DNA of 64,000 bases from NCBI RefSeq assembly GCF_014199325.1, contig NZ_JACIJJ010000005.1, positions 1 through 64,000 on the forward strand, written 5' to 3'. Below are positions 25,226-32,320 of this stretch, in pieces; position 1 is the first letter of the stretch, and each line of letters begins with the position of its first letter. A model generated the notes under the pieces. The model did not search any database and had not been told where the DNA came from. It was given only the letters and a program-made list of their open reading frames with translations. Both the position numbers and the translations under genes were made by a program. This stretch comes from Sphingomonas yantingensis. Its GTDB lineage: Bacteria > Pseudomonadota > Alphaproteobacteria > Sphingomonadales > Sphingomonadaceae.

Positions 25226-26431
25226 ATGAAGCCCGACGACACCTGCGCCGCCTCGCCGATGACGACCAAGTCGGGCGGGGCGGGCGCCTTTGCCCGCTTC
25301 GACCTCGGCCGCGTGCCGAGCCCCTGCTTCGTCGTCGACAAGGCGGCGATCGAGCGCAACCTGTCGATCCTCGCCGACGTCCGCGACCACGCGGGGGTGA
25401 AGGTATTGCTTGCGCTCAAGGCATTCTCGATGTGGTCGCTGGGCGATCTGGTCGGGCGCTATCTCGACGGCACCGCCACCTCGGGCCTATGGGAAGCGCG
25501 CCTTGCCGCCGAGCACTATAAAGGCGAGGTCGCGACCTTCTGCGCGGGCTACAAGGCGGGCGACATGGTCGAGGTGGCGACGCTGTCCGACCACATCATC
25601 TTCAACTCGCCCGGCCAGCATCGCCGCTTCGCCGATCTGCTCGCCGCCGCGCGGCACGGCGGCGCGTCGTTCGACGTGGGCCTGCGCCTCAACCCCATGC
25701 ATGCCGAGGGGGAGGTGCCCAAATACGACCCCGCCCAGCCGCATTCGCGCCTTGGCCACCCCGCCGACCAGCTGACCGCGGCGGACATGGAGGGGGTGAG
25801 CGGCCTTCATTTCCACACGCTGTGCGAACAGGACTTCCCGCCGCTCCGCCGGACGTGGGAAGCGCTGCGCCCGCGGATCGAGCCGTATCTCGGCCAGCTC
25901 AAATGGCTGAACTTCGGCGGCGGGCATCACATCACCCGCAGCGACTATCAGCGCGACGATCTGGTCGATTTCCTGAAGGCGGTGAAGGCCGACACCGGCC
26001 TTGAGGTCTATCTGGAGCCCGGCGAGGCGATCGCTTTCGACGCCGGTATCCTTGTAGGCGAGGTGCTCGACGTGCTCGACAACGGGATGCCCGTCGGAAT
26101 CGTCGACATTTCTGCCACCTGCCACATGCCCGATGTGATCGAAGCGCCCTATCGCCCGGCGATGCTGGGCGAGGTGGAAGGCGGCGTGCCGGTGCGGCTC
26201 GGCGGCCCCTCCTGCCTAGCGGGCGACATCCTCGGCGACTATCGTTTCGCCGAGCGTCCCGAGCCCGGCACGCGCATCGCCTTCCTCGATCAGGCGCATT
26301 ATTCGATGGTCAAGACGACTACTTTCAACGGCGTGCCCCTGCCGGCGATTGCGCTATGGGACTCGCGCGACGACAGCCTGGAAATGGTGCGCGAATTCGG
26401 GTGGGAGACGTTCCGGGATCGGTTGTCCTAA
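25226..26431 (+). CDS. nspC: Carboxynorspermidine/carboxyspermidine decarboxylase
   Basis: About 401 residues of the PLP-dependent alanine-racemase fold (type III). The PLP lysine is in VLLALKAFSMWSL near residue 60, the substrate/phosphate segment in LNFGGGHHITR, and EPGEAIAFDAG and DISATCHMPDV follow. It decarboxylates carboxyspermidine to spermidine (or carboxynorspermidine to norspermidine). The start is uncertain: ATG at 25226 or 25259, both with weak ribosome sites because a repeat occupies the region upstream. Very likely co-transcribed with the dehydrogenase gene. Confidence 0.92.
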   Translation: MKPDDTCAASPMTTKSGGAGAFARFDLGRVPSPCFVVDKAAIERNLSILADVRDHAGVKVLLALKAFSMWSLGDLVGRYLDGTATSGLWEARLAAEHYKGEVATFCAGYKAGDMVEVATLSDHIIFNSPGQHRRFADLLAAARHGGASFDVGLRLNPMHAEGEVPKYDPAQPHSRLGHPADQLTAADMEGVSGLHFHTLCEQDFPPLRRTWEALRPRIEPYLGQLKWLNFGGGHHITRSDYQRDDLVDFLKAVKADTGLEVYLEPGEAIAFDAGILVGEVLDVLDNGMPVGIVDISATCHMPDVIEAPYRPAMLGEVEGGVPVRLGGPSCLAGDILGDYRFAERPEPGTRIAFLDQAHYSMVKTTTFNGVPLPAIALWDSRDDSLEMVREFGWETFRDRLS

Positions 26432-26477
26432 GCCTTAGACAATTACCGGCCTCCGCGTTCTACGGCAATTCATAGCA

Positions 26478-27293
26478 ATGAGTGACGGCAAGACCTCTCG
26501 TGACGTGATGCTGCAGCGGCTTCAAATGAAGCGCGCGACATCGATACTCGGGATGGTTGTCATGTTCGCCCTGCTGGCGGCGCTATGCGCCATGCTCGTC
26601 TTCGTTTTCACCTCGGACGACGGGGTCGCCTGGATCAAATGGCCCGGCGGATCATCGCGCTCGGTTTCCCTATGGTACTTTGAGGTCGGGGCCGCGGCTG
26701 TCCTGTTGCCGGCGATCGCTCTTCTGGGCTGGCGGCTCGCCTTCGGCCTCTATCTGTTTTCGATTGCTGCGCGACCCGCGTCGATCGACCTTTCACTGGA
26801 AGCGGGCGAGACGATCCGGTGGGAGGGCCACCAGGGGATCCGGGCTCTCGGTCGCCTTCACTGGATGGGGATCGCCGTAACGGCGGCGGTCGCGCTGCTG
26901 TGTGTCGTGTCGCTCTGGCGCGGCTGGTCGACAGCGGAAAGTACGAGTGAAGGCGCGTTCGGCACGTTCATCGTACTGATGCTCGGCGGCTTTTCGGTGA
27001 TCGGCATCATCGTGATATACGGCGGCGAGGTGATGCGGCTCGCGCTAGACCGCATGGCGATCACCGACCGCCGGATCATGTGGACCGATCGAAGGGGCCG
27101 GGTCGGACGAGAACTGTGGGGGAGCGAACTGATCGGAGCCGGGATCGTCGAGGGTGACGAGCGACGCGGCTGGGTGACGGTGACGACAAGGCGCGGGCGG
27201 CGCGTGCGGGAGCTGGACCTTCATGGCGTGCCCCGTCCACAGGCGGCCGTCGCGGCGATCGACGCACTGATGCGCGACCAACCTCAAGCCTGA
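26478..27293 (+). CDS. Membrane protein with C-terminal PH-like domain
   Basis: 271 residues. Four hydrophobic segments (residues about 22-45, 66-95, 132-150, 165-185), then a soluble C-terminal domain whose start (ALDRMAITDRRIMWTDRRG) is the hallmark of bacterial PH domains: an I-T-D/N-x-R motif followed by beta strands and a final helix (PQAAVAAIDALM). Function unknown; YdbS/YdbT-like proteins with this layout affect envelope stress or export. It sits between the decarboxylase and ornithine decarboxylase genes but 46 bases after the former, so it could share its transcript. Confidence 0.75.
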   Translation: MSDGKTSRDVMLQRLQMKRATSILGMVVMFALLAALCAMLVFVFTSDDGVAWIKWPGGSSRSVSLWYFEVGAAAVLLPAIALLGWRLAFGLYLFSIAARPASIDLSLEAGETIRWEGHQGIRALGRLHWMGIAVTAAVALLCVVSLWRGWSTAESTSEGAFGTFIVLMLGGFSVIGIIVIYGGEVMRLALDRMAITDRRIMWTDRRGRVGRELWGSELIGAGIVEGDERRGWVTVTTRRGRRVRELDLHGVPRPQAAVAAIDALMRDQPQA

Positions 27294-27298
27294 AGATA

Positions 27299-27334
27299 CG
27301 AAAAGGGCGGCGGAAGCATGATGCCTCCACCGCC
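27299..27334 (-). terminator. Intrinsic terminator of the ornithine decarboxylase gene
   Basis: On the minus strand GGGCGGTGGAGGCA, three bases, TGCTTCCGCCGCCC form a 14-bp stem with one mismatch, followed by TTTTCG. It lies 23 bases after the stop codon of the minus-strand gene and 6 bases after the convergent PH-protein gene, so it may stop both transcripts. Confidence 0.82.
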
Positions 27335-27356
27335 CCTCCTACACTGGTGATTACAA

Positions 27357-28559
27357 TCAGCCGCGCCGTGCGCCCAACCGTACGACGTTGCCGCTGTCGG
27401 CGTCGTCCTCGAGGCCGGCGTATAGCGTCGCCATCGGCTCGTCCGAGACCTCGATGGTCTCATCGGTGCCGAAACCGTTGAAGGCCGTGCGCATCGCCGA
27501 GCCATAGGCACCGAGCATCCCGACCTCGATATAGTCGCCGGTATCGACGTCGGCTGGCAGGTCGAACGGCCCGGCCATATGGTCGAGATCGTCGCAGGTC
27601 GGCCCGTAGAAGCTGAACGCGACGTCCTTCGCCCGGCTTTCCTCGGCGCGCAGCAGCGTCACCGGGAAGCGCCACGCGACGTGCGCCGCGTCGAACAGCG
27701 CGCCGTAGGCACCGTCGTTGATGTAGAGCTCGTCACCGCGGCGCTTCTCGACGCGCACGATCAGCGAGCTGTACTCGGCGCACAACGCACGGCCGGGCTC
27801 GGCCCAGAGCTCGGCCGAATAGCTGATCGGCAGGCTCTCGAACGCACGGTGGATCGTCTCGAAATAACGCTCCAACGGCGGGGGCTCCATCCCCGGATAG
27901 GCCGAGGGGAAGCCGCCGCCCACGTCGATGACGTCGACCGTCACCGCCGCCTCGACGATCGCCATGCGGACGCGTTCCATCGCTTGAGCATAGGCATCGG
28001 GCGACATCGCCTGGCTGCCGACATGGAAGCAGATGCCGAGCGTGTCGGCCGCCTGGCGTGCGGCGAACAGCAGCGCCTTGGTCTCGCCCGGACCCGCGCC
28101 GAACTTCGACGCAAGGCTGAGCTTCGACAGCTCCGACGACACGCGGATGCGCACGCACAGCGTCAGGTCGTCGGCACCCTTGGTGGCGCGGACGATCTTC
28201 TCAAGCTCCTCGATCGTGTCGAGCGAGAAGGTGCGGACGCCGTGCGTGAAATACGCCTCGGCGATCGCCTCCTCGGCCTTGACCGGGTGCATGAAGCAGA
28301 GCGTCGACTCGGGCAGCGTGCGCGCGACGAGGCGCACTTCGCCGATCGAGGCCACGTCGTAATGCGTGACGCCGTTGTCCCAGAGAATCTGGAGAAGGTC
28401 GGGCGACGGGTTCGCCTTGACGGCATAAAGCGTCCGACCCGGGAACTTCTCGACGAAGAACCGAGCCGCACGAGCCGCAGCGTGCGGACGAACCAGCGTT
28501 ACCGGCTGAACCGGTCGAAGGGTGTGAGCTACCCCCAGCGCGCGATGATGCTTGGCCAA
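27357..28559 (-). CDS. Ornithine/lysine decarboxylase, type III PLP-dependent
   Basis: About 400 residues. The PLP lysine is in LYAVKANPSPDLL near residue 40; phosphate-binding glycines in DVGGGFPSAYPG; EPGRALCAEY; and the catalytic cysteine in FYGPTCDDLDHMA. This matches the eukaryotic-type ODC fold in alphaproteobacteria, making putrescine (and sometimes cadaverine) in the cytoplasm. The start is most likely TTG at 28559: GGAGG lies 9 bases upstream, and homologues begin near this point. ATG at 28589 has no ribosome site. Supplies putrescine to the carboxyspermidine enzymes 2 kb away. Confidence 0.9.
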   Translation of the reverse strand: MAKHHRALGVAHTLRPVQPVTLVRPHAAARAARFFVEKFPGRTLYAVKANPSPDLLQILWDNGVTHYDVASIGEVRLVARTLPESTLCFMHPVKAEEAIAEAYFTHGVRTFSLDTIEELEKIVRATKGADDLTLCVRIRVSSELSKLSLASKFGAGPGETKALLFAARQAADTLGICFHVGSQAMSPDAYAQAMERVRMAIVEAAVTVDVIDVGGGFPSAYPGMEPPPLERYFETIHRAFESLPISYSAELWAEPGRALCAEYSSLIVRVEKRRGDELYINDGAYGALFDAAHVAWRFPVTLLRAEESRAKDVAFSFYGPTCDDLDHMAGPFDLPADVDTGDYIEVGMLGAYGSAMRTAFNGFGTDETIEVSDEPMATLYAGLEDDADSGNVVRLGARRG

Positions 28560-28717
28560 TTCAAGGGACCTCCAATTGCCTTTCGGCATACGGTGAAAAA
28601 AGCTGCCTTGCGGTTGGAAGTCCCATGGGGCAGCGGAGGGCGCACATAGGGTCCACACCCCTGGGTGTAAAGCGATTCTGCGCAGCTTTTTGGGCGATGG
28701 GACGATTTGTGACGTTT

Positions 28718-29698
28718 ATGCGACAACCCACTCGCGCTGGCGTCCGCGACGCCGCCGCCAAGATCGCCGCGGTGGTGCCGCCGACCCCGCTGCTGACCGC
28801 CGACATTCACGGGCAAGTCGTTGCGTTCAAGGCGGAATGTCTGCAGCCGATGGGCGCGTTCAAGCTGCGCGGGGCCTGGCACCGGCTGACCGCGATCGCA
28901 GCGGAGGACAGGGCGCGCGGGGTCGTCGCCTTTTCCTCGGGCAACCATGCACAGGGCGTGGCGTGGGCGGCGAGAGCATTGGGCATGCCCTGCGTTATCG
29001 TGATGCCGGCGGACGCGCCCAAGGTGAAACGGGACGCGACGCTCGCCATGGGCGGTGAAGTGGTGAGCTACGATCGCCGGACCGAAAGCCGTGAGAAGAT
29101 CGCCGCTTACCTCGCCCATGCGCGCGGCGCGGTGCTGGTGCCGAGCTTCGACGACCCCTGGATCATCGAGGGGCAGGGAAGTGCTGGGATCGAGGCGGCG
29201 CGTCAGGCCGAGGCGCAGGGCTTCGGCCCCATTGGGCGGGTGGTAGCGCCCTGCGGCGGCGGCGGGCTGGCCGCGGGCCTCGCGCTCGCGCTGCCCGAGG
29301 CCGCGGTCGTGACGGCGGAGCCGGTCGGCTGGGACGACATGGCGCGGAGCCTGAAGGCCGGATGGATCGAGCCAGTCGGTGACGATGCGCCGCCGACCGC
29401 GTGCGACTCGCTCCAGACGATGCGGGTGAGCGAACGGACGTTCGAGGTGCTGGCGCGCCGCGACGCGCACGGCGTGGCGGTGAGCGAGGCGGAGGTGCGC
29501 GCCGCGCAACGTTGGGCCGCGGCAAAGCTTAGGCTGGTGGTCGAGCCCGGCGGCGCGGTGGCGCTCGCCGCGTTGCTGTCGCGCAGGGTCGAGCCGATGC
29601 CGGGGACGCTGGTGATGCTGTCGGGCGGCAATACCGACCCCGAGGATTACGCCCGCGTGCTGGCCGGCGAGGCGGTGTTCGTGGGGGAGCCCGCCTGA
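28718..29698 (+). CDS. Threonine/serine dehydratase (PLP fold type II)
   Basis: About 326 residues. The PLP lysine is in QPMGAFKLRGAW near residue 47; the substrate loop is SSGNHAQGVAWAA; the phosphate-binding glycine loop is APCGGGGLAAG; and LSGGNTDP closes the site. It deaminates threonine to 2-oxobutyrate or serine to pyruvate. There is no C-terminal ACT-like regulatory domain, so it resembles the catabolic/unregulated form. ATG at 28718 or 28697; neither has a clear ribosome site. Divergent from ornithine decarboxylase and overlapping a small membrane-protein gene. Confidence 0.88.
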   Translation: MRQPTRAGVRDAAAKIAAVVPPTPLLTADIHGQVVAFKAECLQPMGAFKLRGAWHRLTAIAAEDRARGVVAFSSGNHAQGVAWAARALGMPCVIVMPADAPKVKRDATLAMGGEVVSYDRRTESREKIAAYLAHARGAVLVPSFDDPWIIEGQGSAGIEAARQAEAQGFGPIGRVVAPCGGGGLAAGLALALPEAAVVTAEPVGWDDMARSLKAGWIEPVGDDAPPTACDSLQTMRVSERTFEVLARRDAHGVAVSEAEVRAAQRWAAAKLRLVVEPGGAVALAALLSRRVEPMPGTLVMLSGGNTDPEDYARVLAGEAVFVGEPA

Positions 29699-29871
29699 TG
29701 CCCGCGCCCACCGCCACCGTCTCGACGCTGCTCGGGATCGCGATGCTCGGCGTCTTTGCGCTGCTGATCGGCGCCATTGTCCTGTGGCGCCGCGGCGAGC
29801 GGCAGAAGCCGGTGCTGATGGCGCTGGCGGCGCTCGTCACGCTCGCCAACGTGCTGATCTGGACGGTTTAG
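29698..29871 (+). CDS. Small two-helix membrane protein (57 residues)
   Basis: ATG at 29698 overlaps the stop codon of the threonine dehydratase gene (TGATG), a sign of translational coupling. The sequence has two hydrophobic helices (VSTLLGIAMLGVFALLIGAI and MALAALVTLANVLIWTV) joined by a basic loop (WRRGERQKP), giving an N-out/C-out hairpin or the reverse. No family recognised. Codon use is like its neighbours, so I regard it as a real gene, too short for automatic reading-frame cut-offs. Confidence 0.65.
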   Translation: MPAPTATVSTLLGIAMLGVFALLIGAIVLWRRGERQKPVLMALAALVTLANVLIWTV

Positions 29872-29894
29872 GTCGGGACACTACATTCGAGAGC

Positions 29895-29982
29895 CGTCAC
29901 CCCGGACTTGATCCGGGGTCCCGCTTCTTCTTCTTCGGGCCGAGCAAAGAAGCGGGACCCCGGCTCAAGGCCGGGGTGACGA
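29895..29982. repeat. Inverted pair of dispersed palindromic repeats
   Basis: Forward copy 29895-29930 (CGTCACCCCGGACTTGATCC) and reverse copy about 29949-29982, spacer about 18 bases. Located between convergent genes: the small membrane protein (plus) and the permease (minus). Confidence 0.9.
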
Positions 29983-29989
29983 GTGAATT

Positions 29990-31390
29990 CTATCCCGCTC
30001 GGAGCCGGCTGTAGCGCCGCCCGTACGCCAGATAGATCGCCAGCCCGATCATCGTCGCGATCACGAACCGGCCCTGCGTCGTCGCGGGCAGGCTGGCGAA
30101 GAGGTAGAGGCAGCCGATAATTGCCAGCGTGCCGACCAGCGTCGGTGCCGGGCAGCGGAACAGGCGCTTGGCGTCGGGTGCGGTGCGGCGCAGCACCATC
30201 ATGCAGACCGCGACCGCAATGAACGCGACCAGCGTGCCTGCATTGGCGAGCTCCGCCAGCTCGTCGATCGGGAAGAAGCCCGCGATCGCCGCGCTGACGA
30301 GGCCGGAGAGCAGCGTGATCCGCACCGGCGCGCCCTTGTCGCTCAGCTTCGCCAGCCCCTGCGGCAGCAACCCGTCGCGCGCCATCGCGAGGAAAACGCG
30401 GCTCTGGCCGTACATGAAGACGAGGATGACCGACGGAAGCGCCACGATCGCGGCGAGCGCAATCGCGCGTGCGGCGGTAACCTGGCCGACCGAACGCAGG
30501 ACGAGCGCCAGCGGTTCGGGCGAGTTGGCGAGCTGGAGATAGGGCATCGCCCCGACCGCGGCGAGCGCGATGACCATGTAGATGGTCGTGCACGCGATCA
30601 TCGACCCGACGATTCCGATCTTGAGATCGCGCGTGGGATTCTTCGCTTCCTCGGCCGAAGTCGCCACCGTGTCGAAGCCGTAAAAGGCGAAGAACACGAT
30701 CGCGGCCGCCGCCATCACCCCCTTGCTGGTGCCATTGACGGTGTGCGAGCCGAAGCCATAGGGCATGAACGGCGTCAGGTTCTCCGCCTTGAACGCCGGC
30801 AGCGCGTAGATGACGAAGATGGTCAGCGCGATCAGCTTGATCGCGACGAGGACGATGTTGAGCGTCGCACTCTCGCGCGTTCCCGCGATCAGGAGGCCCA
30901 TGACGGCGAGCGCCACGAGGACGGCAGGCAGGTTGAGGATCCCCCCGGCATGCGGCCCGGCGAGCAGCGCGGTCGGCAGGTCCAGCCCCGCCGATTGCAA
31001 CCACCCCACTAGATAGCCCGACCATCCGACCGCCACGGTCGAGCAGACCAGCGAATATTCGATGATGAGCGCCCAGCCGACGATCCAGGCGAACGTCTCG
31101 CCGATCGCGGCATAGGTAAAGGTATACGCGCTGCCCGCCGCGGGGATCATCGTCGCGAGCTCGGCGTAGGCGAGTGCGGCGCACGCGCAGACCGCCCCTG
31201 CGATCAGGAAGGCCAGGATCACCGCCGGCCCCGCCCGCTCGGCCCCGACGCCAGTCAGCGTGTAGATGCCGGTGCCGACGATCGCGCCGACGCCAAGGGC
31301 GATCAGGTGCGGCCAGCCCAGCGTCTTCTTCAGGCCCCCGCCGGGCGGCGCGGCCGCCTCCAGCCCCTTTCGCGGTCCCAGGATCGACAT
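29990..31390 (-). CDS. APC-family amino-acid permease
   Basis: 466 residues, 12 or more membrane helices. Helix 1 has the APC substrate-binding G-x-G pattern (ALGVGAIVGTGIYTLTGV), and helix 6 has FFAFYGFDTVATSAEE, both typical of the cationic amino acid transporter branch. It imports amino acids with protons across the inner membrane; the exact substrate is unknown. ATG at 31390 is preceded by GGGGAG. It is divergent from the superoxide dismutase gene, with 180 bases between. Confidence 0.9.
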   Translation of the reverse strand: MSILGPRKGLEAAAPPGGGLKKTLGWPHLIALGVGAIVGTGIYTLTGVGAERAGPAVILAFLIAGAVCACAALAYAELATMIPAAGSAYTFTYAAIGETFAWIVGWALIIEYSLVCSTVAVGWSGYLVGWLQSAGLDLPTALLAGPHAGGILNLPAVLVALAVMGLLIAGTRESATLNIVLVAIKLIALTIFVIYALPAFKAENLTPFMPYGFGSHTVNGTSKGVMAAAAIVFFAFYGFDTVATSAEEAKNPTRDLKIGIVGSMIACTTIYMVIALAAVGAMPYLQLANSPEPLALVLRSVGQVTAARAIALAAIVALPSVILVFMYGQSRVFLAMARDGLLPQGLAKLSDKGAPVRITLLSGLVSAAIAGFFPIDELAELANAGTLVAFIAVAVCMMVLRRTAPDAKRLFRCPAPTLVGTLAIIGCLYLFASLPATTQGRFVIATMIGLAIYLAYGRRYSRLRAG

Positions 31391-31570
31391 GTTGCACTCC
31401 CCGTTGATCGTATCGTTGGCGACCTTCCTTTCACGCTCGTCCCATCGGATCAACCGACTGACATTTTTAAGCATGGCCGGCACGGTTGCGAAACGAGTTT
31501 GGCGGACCCATTGAGGATGCACGGCGTTCTCTCGCCGAACCCAATCGCCAACCCCCAGGAGGGATTATCC

Positions 31571-32185
31571 ATGGCCTTCGAACTGCCGCCGCTGCCCTAT
31601 GCCTATGACGCGCTGGAGCCTGTGATCGACAAGGAGACGATGACGTTCCACCACGACAAGCATCATGCGGCCTACACCAACAAGCTGAACGAAGGCGTCG
31701 AGAAGGACGGGCTTCAGGGCAAGTCGATCGAGGAGATTATCGCCAACATCTCGTCGGCGTCGACGGCGGTGCGCAACAACGGCGGCGGTTACTGGAACCA
31801 CGACTTTTTCTGGAAGACGATGGGCGCCAAGGACGAGCGCGGCGAACCCTCCGCCGAGCTTCAGGCAGCGATCGACCGCGATTTCGGCGGGCTCGACAAG
31901 CTGAAGGAAGAGTTCAACACCAAGGGTGCGGGCCAGTTCGGTTCGGGCTGGGCGTGGCTGATCGTTGACGAGAGCGGCAAGCTCAAGGTCACCTCGACCC
32001 CCAATCAGGACAATCCCCTGATGGACGTGGCCGAGGAAAAGGGCACGCCGCTGCTTGGCAATGACGTGTGGGAGCACGCCTATTACCTCACCTACAAGAA
32101 CGACCGCCCCGGCTATCTGAAGGCGTGGTGGGACGTGGTGAACTGGAACACGGTGTCGAAGAGGTTTGCCGACGCGACGGCGTAA
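31571..32185 (+). CDS. Superoxide dismutase, Fe/Mn family (Mn-like active site)
   Basis: 204 residues. Metal ligands are His in TFHHDKHHAAY (about residue 27), His in GGGYWNHDFFW, and Asp/His in DVWEHAYYLTY. The second-sphere residues point to manganese or cambialistic use: the helix preceding the second histidine has Gly where Fe enzymes carry Gln, and the loop TPNQDNPLMD supplies the Mn-type glutamine. It removes superoxide in the cytoplasm. ATG at 31571 has a strong GGAGG site. Single gene with a repeat pair downstream. Confidence 0.95.
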   Translation: MAFELPPLPYAYDALEPVIDKETMTFHHDKHHAAYTNKLNEGVEKDGLQGKSIEEIIANISSASTAVRNNGGGYWNHDFFWKTMGAKDERGEPSAELQAAIDRDFGGLDKLKEEFNTKGAGQFGSGWAWLIVDESGKLKVTSTPNQDNPLMDVAEEKGTPLLGNDVWEHAYYLTYKNDRPGYLKAWWDVVNWNTVSKRFADATA

Positions 32186-32223
32186 CCAGCGTGCGGGGGG
32201 AGGGCCAAACGTCCTCCCCTCCA

Positions 32224-32313
32224 CGGCATCCCGGACTTGATCCGGGATCTCGCTTCTTCACTTCTTCACCACGGCGAGAAGAAGCGGGACCTCGGATCAA
32301 GGTTGGGGTGACG
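32224..32313. repeat. Inverted pair of dispersed palindromic repeats
   Basis: Forward copy about 32224-32258 (GGCATCCCGGACTTGATCC) and reverse copy about 32277-32313 (GAAGAAGCGGGACCTCGG), the latter partly degenerate. Between convergent sod (plus) and treY (minus). A separate 7-bp GC stem at 32197-32219 precedes it. Confidence 0.85.
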
Positions 32314-32320
32314 AGAGGAG

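Noticed and set aside
19111..32313. CRISPR-like array from repeated GC-rich units
   Set aside because: Units are palindromic, irregularly spaced in pairs around unrelated genes, with no constant-length spacers and no cas genes.
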